This document shows, piece after piece, positions 18,610-27,451 of a stretch of DNA of 64,000 nt. Both the position numbers and the translations under genes were made by a program. Each line of letters begins with the position of its first letter. Position 1 is the first letter of the stretch. Origin of the DNA: Kangiella sp. (GTDB lineage Bacteria > Pseudomonadota > Gammaproteobacteria > Enterobacterales > Kangiellaceae); the NCBI GenBank assembly GCA_028284185.1, contig JANQSG010000018.1, positions 117,642 to 181,641 on the forward strand. Direction: 5' to 3'. The notes beneath the pieces were generated by a model. That model had not been told where the DNA came from and made no database searches. It was given only the letters and a program-made list of their open reading frames with translations.

Positions 18610-20028
18610 ATGAAAGTAACCTTACCTGATTTTTCACAAGCTAATATTTTAGTGGTTGGTGATGTGATGCTGGATCGCTATTGGCATGGTGATACTTCGA
18701 GAATATCGCCTGAGTCGCCAGTGCCTGTGGTTAATGTCAGCGAAGCTGAAGATAGAGCTGGTGGCGCAGCCAATGTGGCACTGAATATTGCTTCATTGGG
18801 GGCGAGAGTCAGCTTATGCGGCATTACTGGCAAAGATCCGGAGGCAAAAAAGTTAATGGCCTTGCTGAGTGACAAAGGTGTAGATTGTTACTTTGAGCAA
18901 CGGAATAATCAAACCACGATTACCAAATTGCGAGTAATTAGCCGTAATCAGCAACTTATCCGATTGGATTTTGAAAAAGATTTTTCATTGCACCGGCCTC
19001 TGGAGTTAAGTACTTTTGATTTAAGCCCATACCATCTGATCGTGTTGTCGGATTATAACAAAGGAACTTTGGCCAATTCACAAGCCATTATTCAAGCAGC
19101 AAAAAGTAAAAACATTCCAGTGGTTATTGATCCTAAAGGTAATGATTTTACTAAATATCAGGGTGCAACCTTATTAACTCCAAATCAGTCAGAGTTTGAG
19201 GCGATTGTTGGCAAACTTAATGATGATCAGGAGCTATTAGCAAAAGCTGAAGAGTTACGCCAGGAATTGGAACTGGATGCCTTATTGATTACACGAAGTG
19301 AAAAAGGCATGGCCTTATTGCAACAAGACAAGGAACCTTACCTGCAACCCACTCAGGCCAAAGAGATTTCAGATGTGACGGGTGCTGGCGATACGGTAAT
19401 AGCAGCTTTAGCTGCCACATTAGCCTGTAACAAAGATTTTATTTTAGCCAGTAAAATTGCCAATCAAGCGGCTGGTATTGTGATCAGTAAACTAGGCACC
19501 GCAACTACCGATGCCAAAGAGCTGCAATTAAGTTTTGACCAACAAGTTGCACCCGAGCATGGAGTTGTTTCTGAAGGGCAGCTAGTAGCGTTAATTGCTG
19601 CGGCCAAGTCTAACAATGAAACGGTTGTTATGACCAACGGTTGTTTTGATATATTGCACCCAGGGCATACCGCTTATTTAAAAGAAGCAGCTGCTTTAGG
19701 GGATCGTTTGATCGTAGCAGTGAATGATGATGATTCGGTAAAGCGCCTTAAAGGATCTGAAAGGCCTATTAATCCATTAGAACATCGAATGGAAATGCTC
19801 GCCTCTTTGTCGGGTGTTGATTGGGTTGTTGCCTTTAGTGAAGATACTCCGGAAAGAATTATTTCTGCCTGCTTGCCTGATATTCTGGTTAAAGGTGGTG
19901 ATTATAAAGCTGAAGAAATCTCCGGGTATCAGGCGGTTATAACTAATGGTGGCAGGGTAAAAATATTGCAATTTAAGCAAGGCTATTCTACGACCAATTT
20001 AATAGAAAAAATTAAAGCTAATTCTTAA
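18610..20028 (+). CDS. hldE: Bifunctional heptose-7-phosphate kinase / heptose-1-phosphate adenylyltransferase
   Basis: HldE catalyses two steps of ADP-heptose synthesis for the LPS inner core. The N-terminal ribokinase-like domain runs from ILVVGDVMLDRYW to the DVTGAGDTVIAAL catalytic motif. The C-terminal nucleotidyltransferase domain begins at VVMTNGCFDILHPGHTAYL, with the HxGH motif. ATG at 18610 gives 472 residues, near the E. coli 477; a TTG two codons earlier is not needed. GmhB at 8.8 kb works between the two HldE steps. Confidence 0.97.
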   Translation: MKVTLPDFSQANILVVGDVMLDRYWHGDTSRISPESPVPVVNVSEAEDRAGGAANVALNIASLGARVSLCGITGKDPEAKKLMALLSDKGVDCYFEQRNNQTTITKLRVISRNQQLIRLDFEKDFSLHRPLELSTFDLSPYHLIVLSDYNKGTLANSQAIIQAAKSKNIPVVIDPKGNDFTKYQGATLLTPNQSEFEAIVGKLNDDQELLAKAEELRQELELDALLITRSEKGMALLQQDKEPYLQPTQAKEISDVTGAGDTVIAALAATLACNKDFILASKIANQAAGIVISKLGTATTDAKELQLSFDQQVAPEHGVVSEGQLVALIAAAKSNNETVVMTNGCFDILHPGHTAYLKEAAALGDRLIVAVNDDDSVKRLKGSERPINPLEHRMEMLASLSGVDWVVAFSEDTPERIISACLPDILVKGGDYKAEEISGYQAVITNGGRVKILQFKQGYSTTNLIEKIKANS

Positions 20029-20131
20029 CCTTGTGTATGAAAACTCCAAAAGTACTGAATTTTGTTTGGGTTGGTGATGAATATAATAAGATGAGGCTAA
20101 TATCTTTTGCCAAAAATGAATTGGGAAGAGT

Positions 20132-20905
20132 ATGACAAAATTAAACTGCAGTGTGTTTATTATCACAAAAAATGAGCAAGAGCATATCGCACGGGCTATT
20201 AAGAGTTGTGCAGAGTTTTCTGAAGTGATTGTTGTTGATAGTGGCAGCACCGATAAAACCATTGCAATAGCTAAATCTTTAGGCGCTAAAGTAATTTTCA
20301 ATGAATGGCCTGGTTATGCCAAACAAAAACAGTTTGCCATGTTGCAGTGTAGAAATGATTGGGTGTTAAACTTGGATGCTGATGAGGAGTTAACGCCTGA
20401 ACTTATTGAGCGTTTTGCAAAAGTTATTGAGCAAGATGATGCCGATTATGTACGCTGTTATCGAAATGATCGATTTATAGATCGGTTTTTCTCAGATGTG
20501 ATTCATAAACCGAATAACCATCGACTATTTAAAAAACAAAGTGCTCAATATCGAGTCAACGATTTGGTACATGAAGGACCAGATTTCAAAGGTAAAGAAC
20601 TGAAAATCAATCAAGCTTTTAATCATTATGGTTACAATGAAATCGAAACTTTAACCGACAAATATAACCTGTATTCGTCATTGCGAGCAGAAGAGCGGTT
20701 TAAAAAAGGTAAAAAATCATCACCATTAAAATTATTCACTATTGCTTTTTTGACTTTTATTAAGGTGTACTTTATTCAGCGCTATTTTTTGGGTGGTGTA
20801 AGAGGTTTTATCTATGCCCAGCAATCGGCCTATTATGCTTTTATGAAAGAAGCAAAACTTTTTGAACAACATAAAAAAAATTTATCGGATCAGGAAAATG
20901 ATTAA
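20132..20905 (+). CDS. Family 2 glycosyltransferase (LPS-core type)
   Basis: The 257-residue GT-A fold enzyme opens with VFIITKNEQEHIARAI and has the nucleotide-sugar motif LNLDADEEL. It resembles the WaaE/KdtX group that adds a hexose to the inner core. The C-terminal region is basic and hydrophobic (IAFLTFIKVYFIQRYF), suited to membrane attachment. Its place behind hldE supports an LPS role; the sugar and acceptor are inferred only from family. Its end overlaps the prlC start. Confidence 0.83.
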   Translation: MTKLNCSVFIITKNEQEHIARAIKSCAEFSEVIVVDSGSTDKTIAIAKSLGAKVIFNEWPGYAKQKQFAMLQCRNDWVLNLDADEELTPELIERFAKVIEQDDADYVRCYRNDRFIDRFFSDVIHKPNNHRLFKKQSAQYRVNDLVHEGPDFKGKELKINQAFNHYGYNEIETLTDKYNLYSSLRAEERFKKGKKSSPLKLFTIAFLTFIKVYFIQRYFLGGVRGFIYAQQSAYYAFMKEAKLFEQHKKNLSDQEND

Positions 20906-22943
20906 TCCACTATTAAATCTAAAAATATTGCCACCTTTTTCTAAAATAGAACCCAGTCATATGACGGAATCAATAACAACCATTATTGATGAAAGCCGTA
21001 ACGCAATAAATGCACTTGTTAAAAAGCATCGTTCAGAAACAATAACCTGGGAAAATTTTGTATTTGAAATGGAGGCTATTAGTGACCGACTCGATAGAGC
21101 CTGGGCGCCGATTAGCCATATGAATGCAGTGGTTAATAGTGACGAAATTCGTAACGCTTATAATGCTTGTTTACCGATGCTGTCAGAATATGGGACAGAA
21201 ATGGGGCAACATCAAGGTTTATATCAGGCAATACAACATCTTGATGATAAAGCTGATAAGTTAAATCTTAATCGAGTGCAGAGAAAGATCCTTAAAGATG
21301 ATTTACGGGATTTTAAATTATCTGGTGTGGCTTTGGATGATGAAAAGAAAAAACAATACGGCAAAATTCAGTTGCGAATGTCAGAGCTCACTTCCAAGTT
21401 TGAACAAAATCTGCTGGATTCAACTATGGCCTGGCATAAAGATTTAACCAGTGCAGAAGCTTTAAGTGGATTGCCGGATTCGGCTATAGCGGCAGCCAAA
21501 CAAACCGCAGAAGCGAATCAGGTTGCAGGCTACCGCATTACTCTGGAATATCCTTCCTATTTACCGGTGATGATGCATGCAGATGATCGTGAATTACGCA
21601 AAGAAGTTTATACTGCTTTCTGTACCCGTGCATCTGATCAGGGACCACACCAAAAGGAGTATGATAATTCAGCTTTAATGCCTGAAATTCTAGCGTTGCG
21701 TTATCAGTTAGCGCAGTTATTGGACTTTGATTCCTATGCTGATTTATCACTTGCTACCAAGATGGCAAACAGTACAGATGAAGTATTTAATTTTCTGAAT
21801 GGCTTGGCGGTAAAGTCAAAGGCTCAAGCTGAAAAAGAAATTCAGGAGTTGACGGATTATGCCCAAAAACAGCATGGTATCGGCAAGTTACAAGCCTGGG
21901 ACTTGGCTTATTACAGCGAAAAATTAAAAAAAGAAAAATACAGCATTTCACAAGAAGAGTTGCGACCCTGGTTCCCTGAAAATAATGTGCTTGCAGGGAT
22001 GTTTGCTATCACTGGTGAATTATTTAGCATTAGTTTCAGTGAGCGTGATGATGTGGATATTTGGCATCCAGACGTGCGTTTTTTTGATATTTATGATGAA
22101 GATAAAAAATATATTGCCAGTTTTTATCTGGATCTTTATGCGCGCAAAAATAAACGTGGTGGTGCCTGGATGGCCGATTGTATTGGTCGTCGTTTAGATG
22201 GCGATCAAGTTCAGCACCCGGTGGCTTTTTTAACTTGCAATTTTAATGGTCCCATTGGTGATACTCCGGCACTCTTTACTCACGATGAAGTGACTACCCT
22301 GTTTCACGAGTTTGGGCATGGTTTGCATCATATGCTGACTAAAATTAATCATTCAGCAGTGGCCGGAATTAATGGGGTAGCCTGGGATGCGGTAGAGCTG
22401 CCCAGTCAGTTTTTAGAGAATTTTTGTTGGGTTGAAGAAGGTTTGGCAAAAATTGCCAAACATTATGAAACTGGAAAAGCTTTGCCTAAAGAAAAGTTAG
22501 ATAAATTATTAGCCGCGAAAAACTTTCAATCTGCCATGCAGATGTTACGTCAGTTAGAGTTTGCTTTGTTCGATTTTAGAATTCACAAAGAATTTGATCC
22601 ACAGCAGCCTGATAAAATTCAACAAACCTTAAATGATGTACGTAACAATGTGGCGGTAGTTGAGGCCCCTGGCTTTAATCGTTTTCAACATGGTTTTAGT
22701 CATATTTTTGCTGGTGGTTATGCAGCAGGTTATTACTCTTACAAATGGGCGGAAGTCCTATCAGCAGATGCTTTTTCCAGATTTGAAGAAGAAGGAATTT
22801 TTAATCCACAAACCGGCCATGATTTTTTGCAGCATATTTTAGAAAAGGGTGGTTCAAAAGAAGCCGCTGACTTATTTAAAGCCTTCAGGGGTCGCGAGCC
22901 ATCAATTGAACCACTGTTAAAACACTCAGGAATAGAGCTTTAA
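20898..22943 (+). CDS. prlC: Oligopeptidase A (M3 zinc peptidase)
   Basis: PrlC degrades peptides in the cytoplasm, including released signal peptides. ATG at 20898 gives 681 residues, near the E. coli 680; the frame is open upstream to a TTG at 20862. The zinc-binding motif HEFGH is in TLFHEFGHGLHHML, and the third ligand Glu lies in GVAWDAVELPSQFLENF. The start overlaps the previous gene by 8 nt. Confidence 0.95.
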   Translation: MINPLLNLKILPPFSKIEPSHMTESITTIIDESRNAINALVKKHRSETITWENFVFEMEAISDRLDRAWAPISHMNAVVNSDEIRNAYNACLPMLSEYGTEMGQHQGLYQAIQHLDDKADKLNLNRVQRKILKDDLRDFKLSGVALDDEKKKQYGKIQLRMSELTSKFEQNLLDSTMAWHKDLTSAEALSGLPDSAIAAAKQTAEANQVAGYRITLEYPSYLPVMMHADDRELRKEVYTAFCTRASDQGPHQKEYDNSALMPEILALRYQLAQLLDFDSYADLSLATKMANSTDEVFNFLNGLAVKSKAQAEKEIQELTDYAQKQHGIGKLQAWDLAYYSEKLKKEKYSISQEELRPWFPENNVLAGMFAITGELFSISFSERDDVDIWHPDVRFFDIYDEDKKYIASFYLDLYARKNKRGGAWMADCIGRRLDGDQVQHPVAFLTCNFNGPIGDTPALFTHDEVTTLFHEFGHGLHHMLTKINHSAVAGINGVAWDAVELPSQFLENFCWVEEGLAKIAKHYETGKALPKEKLDKLLAAKNFQSAMQMLRQLEFALFDFRIHKEFDPQQPDKIQQTLNDVRNNVAVVEAPGFNRFQHGFSHIFAGGYAAGYYSYKWAEVLSADAFSRFEEEGIFNPQTGHDFLQHILEKGGSKEAADLFKAFRGREPSIEPLLKHSGIEL

Positions 22944-22953
22944 AGAGTTAGCA

Positions 22954-22982
22954 AATTAAAAGGCGCTTAGCGCCTTTTAATT
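22954..22982. terminator. Bidirectional terminator after prlC
   Basis: AATTAAAAGGCG and CGCCTTTTAATT form a perfect 12-bp stem with a CTTAG loop. The right edge overlaps the stop codon of the convergent small-protein gene by 2 bases. Confidence 0.85.
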
Positions 22983-23373
22983 ATGGAGCTTTTTTTACAC
23001 CTTCCACATCATACCAAGGCGTTGGATTGATTGGGCAACGGTAGCGGAAGCCATCTTCAGTAATTTCCACGCGTGAAATACGAGTTTCATTGGGATCTAG
23101 AGGAAACTTATCCAGCTGTTCGTGCGTTTTATAATTTTGTATCTGGAATCCAACCACTTTATTTGTTTTATTAGTAACCACAAATTCATAAGTACCAGCT
23201 TTCAGACTAGCTAAAGTTTCTTTAGCATCGAAATATCCGCCGTATTGGTCCAAATGGATTTTTGTGACACCATTTTTATCAGTGGTAGGCAAATCTGCAT
23301 ATGTCAATGAAGCAAAAAGAGTGGTTAATGTTAACAACCCAGCTTTAAGTAAGGTTTTAAAAGCTTTCATCAT
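22981..23373 (-). CDS. Small periplasmic cupredoxin-like protein
   Basis: The 130-residue protein has a clear signal peptide (ending LTYA-DLP near residue 26). The mature part of about 104 residues is mostly beta (LKAGTYEFVVTNKTNKVVGFQIQNY), as in plastocyanin-like folds. The usual copper ligands are not all there: a Cys occurs in YRCPINPTPWYDV but the His/Met pattern is missing. I treat the cupredoxin assignment as tentative. The gene is divergent from an AraC-type regulator gene. Confidence 0.6.
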   Translation of the reverse strand: MMKAFKTLLKAGLLTLTTLFASLTYADLPTTDKNGVTKIHLDQYGGYFDAKETLASLKAGTYEFVVTNKTNKVVGFQIQNYKTHEQLDKFPLDPNETRISRVEITEDGFRYRCPINPTPWYDVEGVKKAP

Positions 23374-23496
23374 ATATCTCCTATTAAAAATAAATTAAGT
23401 AATGTTTGCTACGAGATGAATCTTAATACCAGTTAATGTATGATTTATATTTAAAAGTATAAAATTATTGTTCAATCGTATTTTTCGGATAGTTTT

Positions 23497-24342
23497 ATGG
23501 ATATTGTTAGCAAAATATTGGCTTCATTACATTTTGATGCCAGTATCTACTTACACTCACAATTTTGTTCGCCGTGGCAAATGCAATCTGATAAGCCTGG
23601 TTTGGGTACCTTTCATGTGATTGCCTTTGGTCACTGTTTGATCAAATTGCCGGATGGCAGAAGTATTCAGCTTAATGCTGGTGATTTAATCTTTTTCCCA
23701 CATAATATTCAGCATCAGATTGAAAATTCAGATGAGCAACATGCAGTATCGACGACGCTTATTTGTGGAAGTTTTGATTTTGGTAATAAAAATAATCCTC
23801 TGCTAAGCTCGCTACCTGACTATATCCATATAAAAGCTACTGATATCAGCCAGCTGCCTTGGTTTGAATCGCTGTTTCGACAAATTGTTAATGAAGCAGA
23901 AGCTGGAACTGATGGCCGTCATTTAATTTTAGATAAATTAGCAGAAATCCTGTTTGTTTATATCTTGCGTTATTATGTATTGCATAACCAAAATTCGGAA
24001 GGAGTACTGGCGGGTTTGTCTGATAGACAACTAAGTAAAGCACTAGAGGCTTTTCATAATAATATGTCGGAACACTGGACGGTCGAAAAACTGGCAGGCT
24101 ATGCTTTGATGTCACGTTCGGCCTTTTCAGATCATTTTTCAGATGTGGTTAAGGTTACTCCGATGCAATATGTGACTTATTGGCGGATGCAATGCGCTTT
24201 TAACATGTTGAAATCAACTAATGATTCTATTTTGGCTATTGCTTTAAATCACGGTTATCAATCTGAAGCTGCTTTTAGTAAAGTATTTAAAAAGCAATTT
24301 GGTATGCCTCCTGGAAAGGCTCGTAAATTAAAACAATTATGA
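23497..24342 (+). CDS. AraC-family regulator with cupin sensor domain
   Basis: The 281-residue protein has an N-terminal cupin-like ligand domain (about 30-130; GHCLIKLPDGRSIQLNAGDLIFFPHNIQHQ). The C-terminal double helix-turn-helix (about 180-278) ends with the family signature AFSKVFKKQFGMPPGKARK. Its stop codon overlaps the start of the FGGY kinase (ATGA). The arrangement points to a local regulator of that kinase. Confidence 0.9.
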   Translation: MDIVSKILASLHFDASIYLHSQFCSPWQMQSDKPGLGTFHVIAFGHCLIKLPDGRSIQLNAGDLIFFPHNIQHQIENSDEQHAVSTTLICGSFDFGNKNNPLLSSLPDYIHIKATDISQLPWFESLFRQIVNEAEAGTDGRHLILDKLAEILFVYILRYYVLHNQNSEGVLAGLSDRQLSKALEAFHNNMSEHWTVEKLAGYALMSRSAFSDHFSDVVKVTPMQYVTYWRMQCAFNMLKSTNDSILAIALNHGYQSEAAFSKVFKKQFGMPPGKARKLKQL

Positions 24343-25892
24343 CCAAAAAGTCCACAATACTTGCTATCGACAATGGTACTCAATCGCTTCGAGCTATTCT
24401 ATTTGATTTGCATGGTAATCTTATTGCCAAAGTACAAGTGCCTTTACTGGAGGCTTATTTCTCCGATCAAGCTGACTGGGTTGAACAGCATCCACATTAT
24501 TTTTGGGATTCTTTATGCCGTGCTTGTCAGATGCTTTGGCAGCAAGAAGGGGTTGATAAAAACTCGATAAAAGCGGTGGCTGTTACCACCATGCGTAATA
24601 CCGTCATTAACCTAGATGATTCGGGTGAAGCCTTAAGGCCAGCAATAATTTGGACCGATAAACGTAAAACCAAAAATATTAACCCCATTACTGGCTGGTG
24701 GAAATACGCGTTTAAATTGGCTGGCGTTGAAGATACTATCCAAAATTTTCAAACCAGCTGCCAAGCTGCCTGGATTGCTGAAAATCAGCCTGATATTTGG
24801 AATAAAACTCATAAATTCTTGCTACTTTCTGGTTACTTAAATTTTAAACTGACGGGTGAATATAAAGATTCACTGGCTTCACAAGTAGGCTATATTCCAT
24901 TTGACTATAAATATCATCAATGGGCTAAAAAAAGCGATTGGAAGTGGCAGGTAGCACCAATTGATAAGGATATGTTGCCAGAATTGGTTAAGCCCGGTGA
25001 ACTGATTGGCGAGATTAATGAGGCGGCTGCCAGCGCAACTGGTATTCCACAAAATATTCCAGTGGTAGCGGCAGGCGCTGATAAATCATCAGAAGTATTA
25101 GGCTCTGGTTGTATTCATGGTAATCAGGCTTGTTTATCTTATGGCACTACCGCTACCATTAATGTCACCAGTGCTAAATATATTGAACCGTTCAGGTTTG
25201 TACCGCCCTATCCTTCCAATGTGACCAATTCCTATACCATTGAATATCAAATCTATCGTGGTTATTGGATGGTGAGTTGGTTTAAAGAGCAGTTTGGTCA
25301 TATCGAACGGGATTTGTCGGAAAGAATGGGGGTAGCAGCGGAGCAGATTTTTGATGATGCTATTACTCAAATTCCACCAGGATCGGAAGGGCTGATGCTA
25401 CAGCCTTATTGGTCACCCGGCGTAAAAATTCCTGGCCCGGAAGCCCGTGGAGCCATTATTGGTTTTAGCGATGTGCATACCAGAGCTCATGTTTATCGCG
25501 CGATTTTAGAGGGTATTGCTTATGGCTTGCGTGATGGTATGGAATCCATTGAAAAGCGTACTAAACATCCTATACAGGAATTAATTATTTCTGGTGGTGG
25601 TTCACAAAGCTCGGTAGCGATGCAGTTGACTGCCGATATTTTTAATAGGGCTGCTATCCGTCCCAGCACTTACGAAACCTCAGCGCTAGGTGCGGCTATT
25701 AATGCGGCAGTGGGGATTGGCTTATTTAAGGATTACCAAGAAGCCGTATCGGCCATGTGTCATCATGGTGAAACTTTTGAACCTATAGCAGAAAACGTAG
25801 AATTGTATGCGTCTTTATATCAACAGGGTTATAAAAAAATGTATTCACAGCTAAGACCAATTTATCAAAAGTTTAGGGAATTGTTATCTTAG
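24339..25892 (+). CDS. FGGY-family carbohydrate kinase (YgcE-like)
   Basis: The 517-residue sugar kinase begins with the phosphate-binding ILAIDNGTQSLRAILFD. It has the catalytic region VAAGADKSSEVLGSG and the FGGY signature near ELIISGGGSQSSVAMQLTADIF. Sequence style is closest to YgcE-type kinases, with unknown sugar. No isomerase, aldolase or transporter gene flanks it, so the pathway cannot be inferred. It is translationally coupled to the AraC gene upstream. Confidence 0.88.
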   Translation: MTKKSTILAIDNGTQSLRAILFDLHGNLIAKVQVPLLEAYFSDQADWVEQHPHYFWDSLCRACQMLWQQEGVDKNSIKAVAVTTMRNTVINLDDSGEALRPAIIWTDKRKTKNINPITGWWKYAFKLAGVEDTIQNFQTSCQAAWIAENQPDIWNKTHKFLLLSGYLNFKLTGEYKDSLASQVGYIPFDYKYHQWAKKSDWKWQVAPIDKDMLPELVKPGELIGEINEAAASATGIPQNIPVVAAGADKSSEVLGSGCIHGNQACLSYGTTATINVTSAKYIEPFRFVPPYPSNVTNSYTIEYQIYRGYWMVSWFKEQFGHIERDLSERMGVAAEQIFDDAITQIPPGSEGLMLQPYWSPGVKIPGPEARGAIIGFSDVHTRAHVYRAILEGIAYGLRDGMESIEKRTKHPIQELIISGGGSQSSVAMQLTADIFNRAAIRPSTYETSALGAAINAAVGIGLFKDYQEAVSAMCHHGETFEPIAENVELYASLYQQGYKKMYSQLRPIYQKFRELLS

Positions 25893-25904
25893 GTATTTTT
25901 AGCA

Positions 25905-25936
25905 AGAAAAAAGCCGCAATAAAATTTACTGCGGCT
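25905..25936 (-). terminator. Intrinsic terminator of the RND-LolA-TetR operon
   Basis: AGCCGCA and TGCGGCT pair around an 11-nt loop. On the minus strand the stem is followed by a T-run (TTTTTTC), so it ends the leftward transcript. On the plus strand the run is on the wrong side. Confidence 0.75.
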
Positions 25937-26030
25937 CGCGCCATAAATTTGCATTTACTTGTATTGGGGGTGACAAGCTAGGTTTTGTCATTTGGGGGGA
26001 CAAAAACCTTATGCAAACAACAGGGAGTAA
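25937..26030. other. Gap with nested inverted repeats
   Basis: This lies between the terminator and the tetR stop. TTTGCAT (25948) pairs with ATGCAAA (26011). Inside it, AGGTTTTGTC (25980) pairs with GACAAAAACCT (25999) with one bulge. The motif TTGGGGG is repeated. The structure is probably in the 3' untranslated RNA of the operon. Confidence 0.4.
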
Positions 26031-26639
26031 TCAGGCGCTTAAACTTTTAATGTAATCTTTTAAACATTCTCCCGCTTCATCAAAAGCCTGATCATTCATG
26101 TAGCATTTACATTGACCAATAATCCCTTCCATAGCCGCAATCAAAAAACGCGCTACATTATTGGGTTTGACGTCTTGGCGGATAAAACCATTAACCTGGC
26201 CGCGATCAAAAGCATCGCTTAAGGCTCCGTGCCAAAGTTTCCAGATTTCTGTAATACGTACCCGAAAAGATTCATCCAAAGGTGACATTTCTTGGGTTAG
26301 ATTATTGAGTGGGCAGCCTGTATGTAGCTCAGTCATATTAATTTCCTGACGCGCTTCGGTCAGCATCTCGATCAAATCATCCACTGGATTCTTAAAATGC
26401 TTTAAAGGCTCAACCCACTTTTCAACAATCCAGGGTCTTAATACTTCATCAATCACTGCATGGCCTAAAGCCTGTTTGCTGGCAAAGTGATGATAAAAAG
26501 CACCTTTGGTTAAGTTGGTCATTTTTAAAACCTGATCCACGCGCAAGCCCTGATAACCTTTGAGTAGAATCTCTTCAAAGGCTACATCAAGGATCTTTTG
26601 CCGGGTCAGATCAGGATTACGCAATGCTACTGCTGACAT
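26031..26639 (-). CDS. TetR-family repressor of the RND operon
   Basis: The 202-residue protein has an N-terminal helix-turn-helix (about 12-58) with the recognition segment TKGAFYHHFASKQALG, as in NemR-like repressors, and a helical ligand-binding C-terminal half containing several Cys residues. It is the last gene of the operon, overlapping the LolA-like gene by one base. Two palindromic sites upstream of the first gene are its likely operators, so negative autoregulation is expected. Confidence 0.9.
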   Translation of the reverse strand: MSAVALRNPDLTRQKILDVAFEEILLKGYQGLRVDQVLKMTNLTKGAFYHHFASKQALGHAVIDEVLRPWIVEKWVEPLKHFKNPVDDLIEMLTEARQEINMTELHTGCPLNNLTQEMSPLDESFRVRITEIWKLWHGALSDAFDRGQVNGFIRQDVKPNNVARFLIAAMEGIIGQCKCYMNDQAFDEAGECLKDYIKSLSA

Positions 26640-27451
26640 TATTTTGCCCGTTTTAAACTGCTTTTGTTAAAGTCTTTGTCGGTTAAACCAACATTAAACT
26701 TATATTCGCCCCAATTAATGGTGGTACTCTTGCCGGTTTGCACATTTTCCATTAGCTGCTTATGGGCGCGCCAGAATTTATCTAAATACAATCGGTAATC
26801 GCTAAAAGTCATGACTTTTAATAATTTATCTTGCTTATCGAAATATTCAATTTTACGTACCCGATAATGTTCCTGATCGATCCAGGAAATGCTTTTGCTA
26901 TAACCTGAATTTTTGTACTTGGGATATAATTCTGTCACAAAAACTTTATCGCCATCGACTTCATCTTCGCGTAAGAATTTATAATCGTATTTTTCGATTT
27001 CAAAAGAAGTTAAGTCTTCATTGGCAAATTCGCTGCCCATCCAGGGGCCTGATTTGTTGGAAGAAGAAATACGTTTAACACGTTTTAACGCTGGTAAGTA
27101 TAACCATTGATCATCATTACCCTGAATATGGGTAAAAGATAAAAAGGCGGTGCCTTTAACATCTCGGGGCTCATCAAAAATACTTAAGCCTTTATCACCA
27201 TCGTCTTGTATTTCTAAAGATTTAGAGCGGACTTTACGAATGGTTTCACGGCCTGCTTTGTTGCGTAAAATCATTTCCATGCTAGCTTCACTATCACCCC
27301 AGCCCACGTTACGGGCTTTGGCCTCTTTGGCAATGGCTAATCCTTTTTCTTCAGGCGTTTCAGCGTTTAGATTAAAAGGTAAAACAGCGGCTAAACTTAA
27401 TAATAAAACTGCTGGTTTTAAAATTGTTGATTTTAATAGAGTTAATCTCAT
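26639..27451 (-). CDS. LolA-like outer-membrane lipoprotein-sorting protein
   Basis: The 270-residue protein has a signal peptide (about 1-30, ending NLNA). Its body resembles the LolA/LolB fold family: MEMILRNKAGRETIRKVRSK, then WLYLPALKRVKRI and FRAHKQ-like late strands. In this family a hollow beta-barrel carries lipids or acyl chains. It is encoded with an MMPL permease (4-nt overlap), which suggests that it receives a lipid from the permease in the periplasm. Substrate unknown. Confidence 0.82.
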   Translation of the reverse strand: MRLTLLKSTILKPAVLLLSLAAVLPFNLNAETPEEKGLAIAKEAKARNVGWGDSEASMEMILRNKAGRETIRKVRSKSLEIQDDGDKGLSIFDEPRDVKGTAFLSFTHIQGNDDQWLYLPALKRVKRISSSNKSGPWMGSEFANEDLTSFEIEKYDYKFLREDEVDGDKVFVTELYPKYKNSGYSKSISWIDQEHYRVRKIEYFDKQDKLLKVMTFSDYRLYLDKFWRAHKQLMENVQTGKSTTINWGEYKFNVGLTDKDFNKSSLKRAK

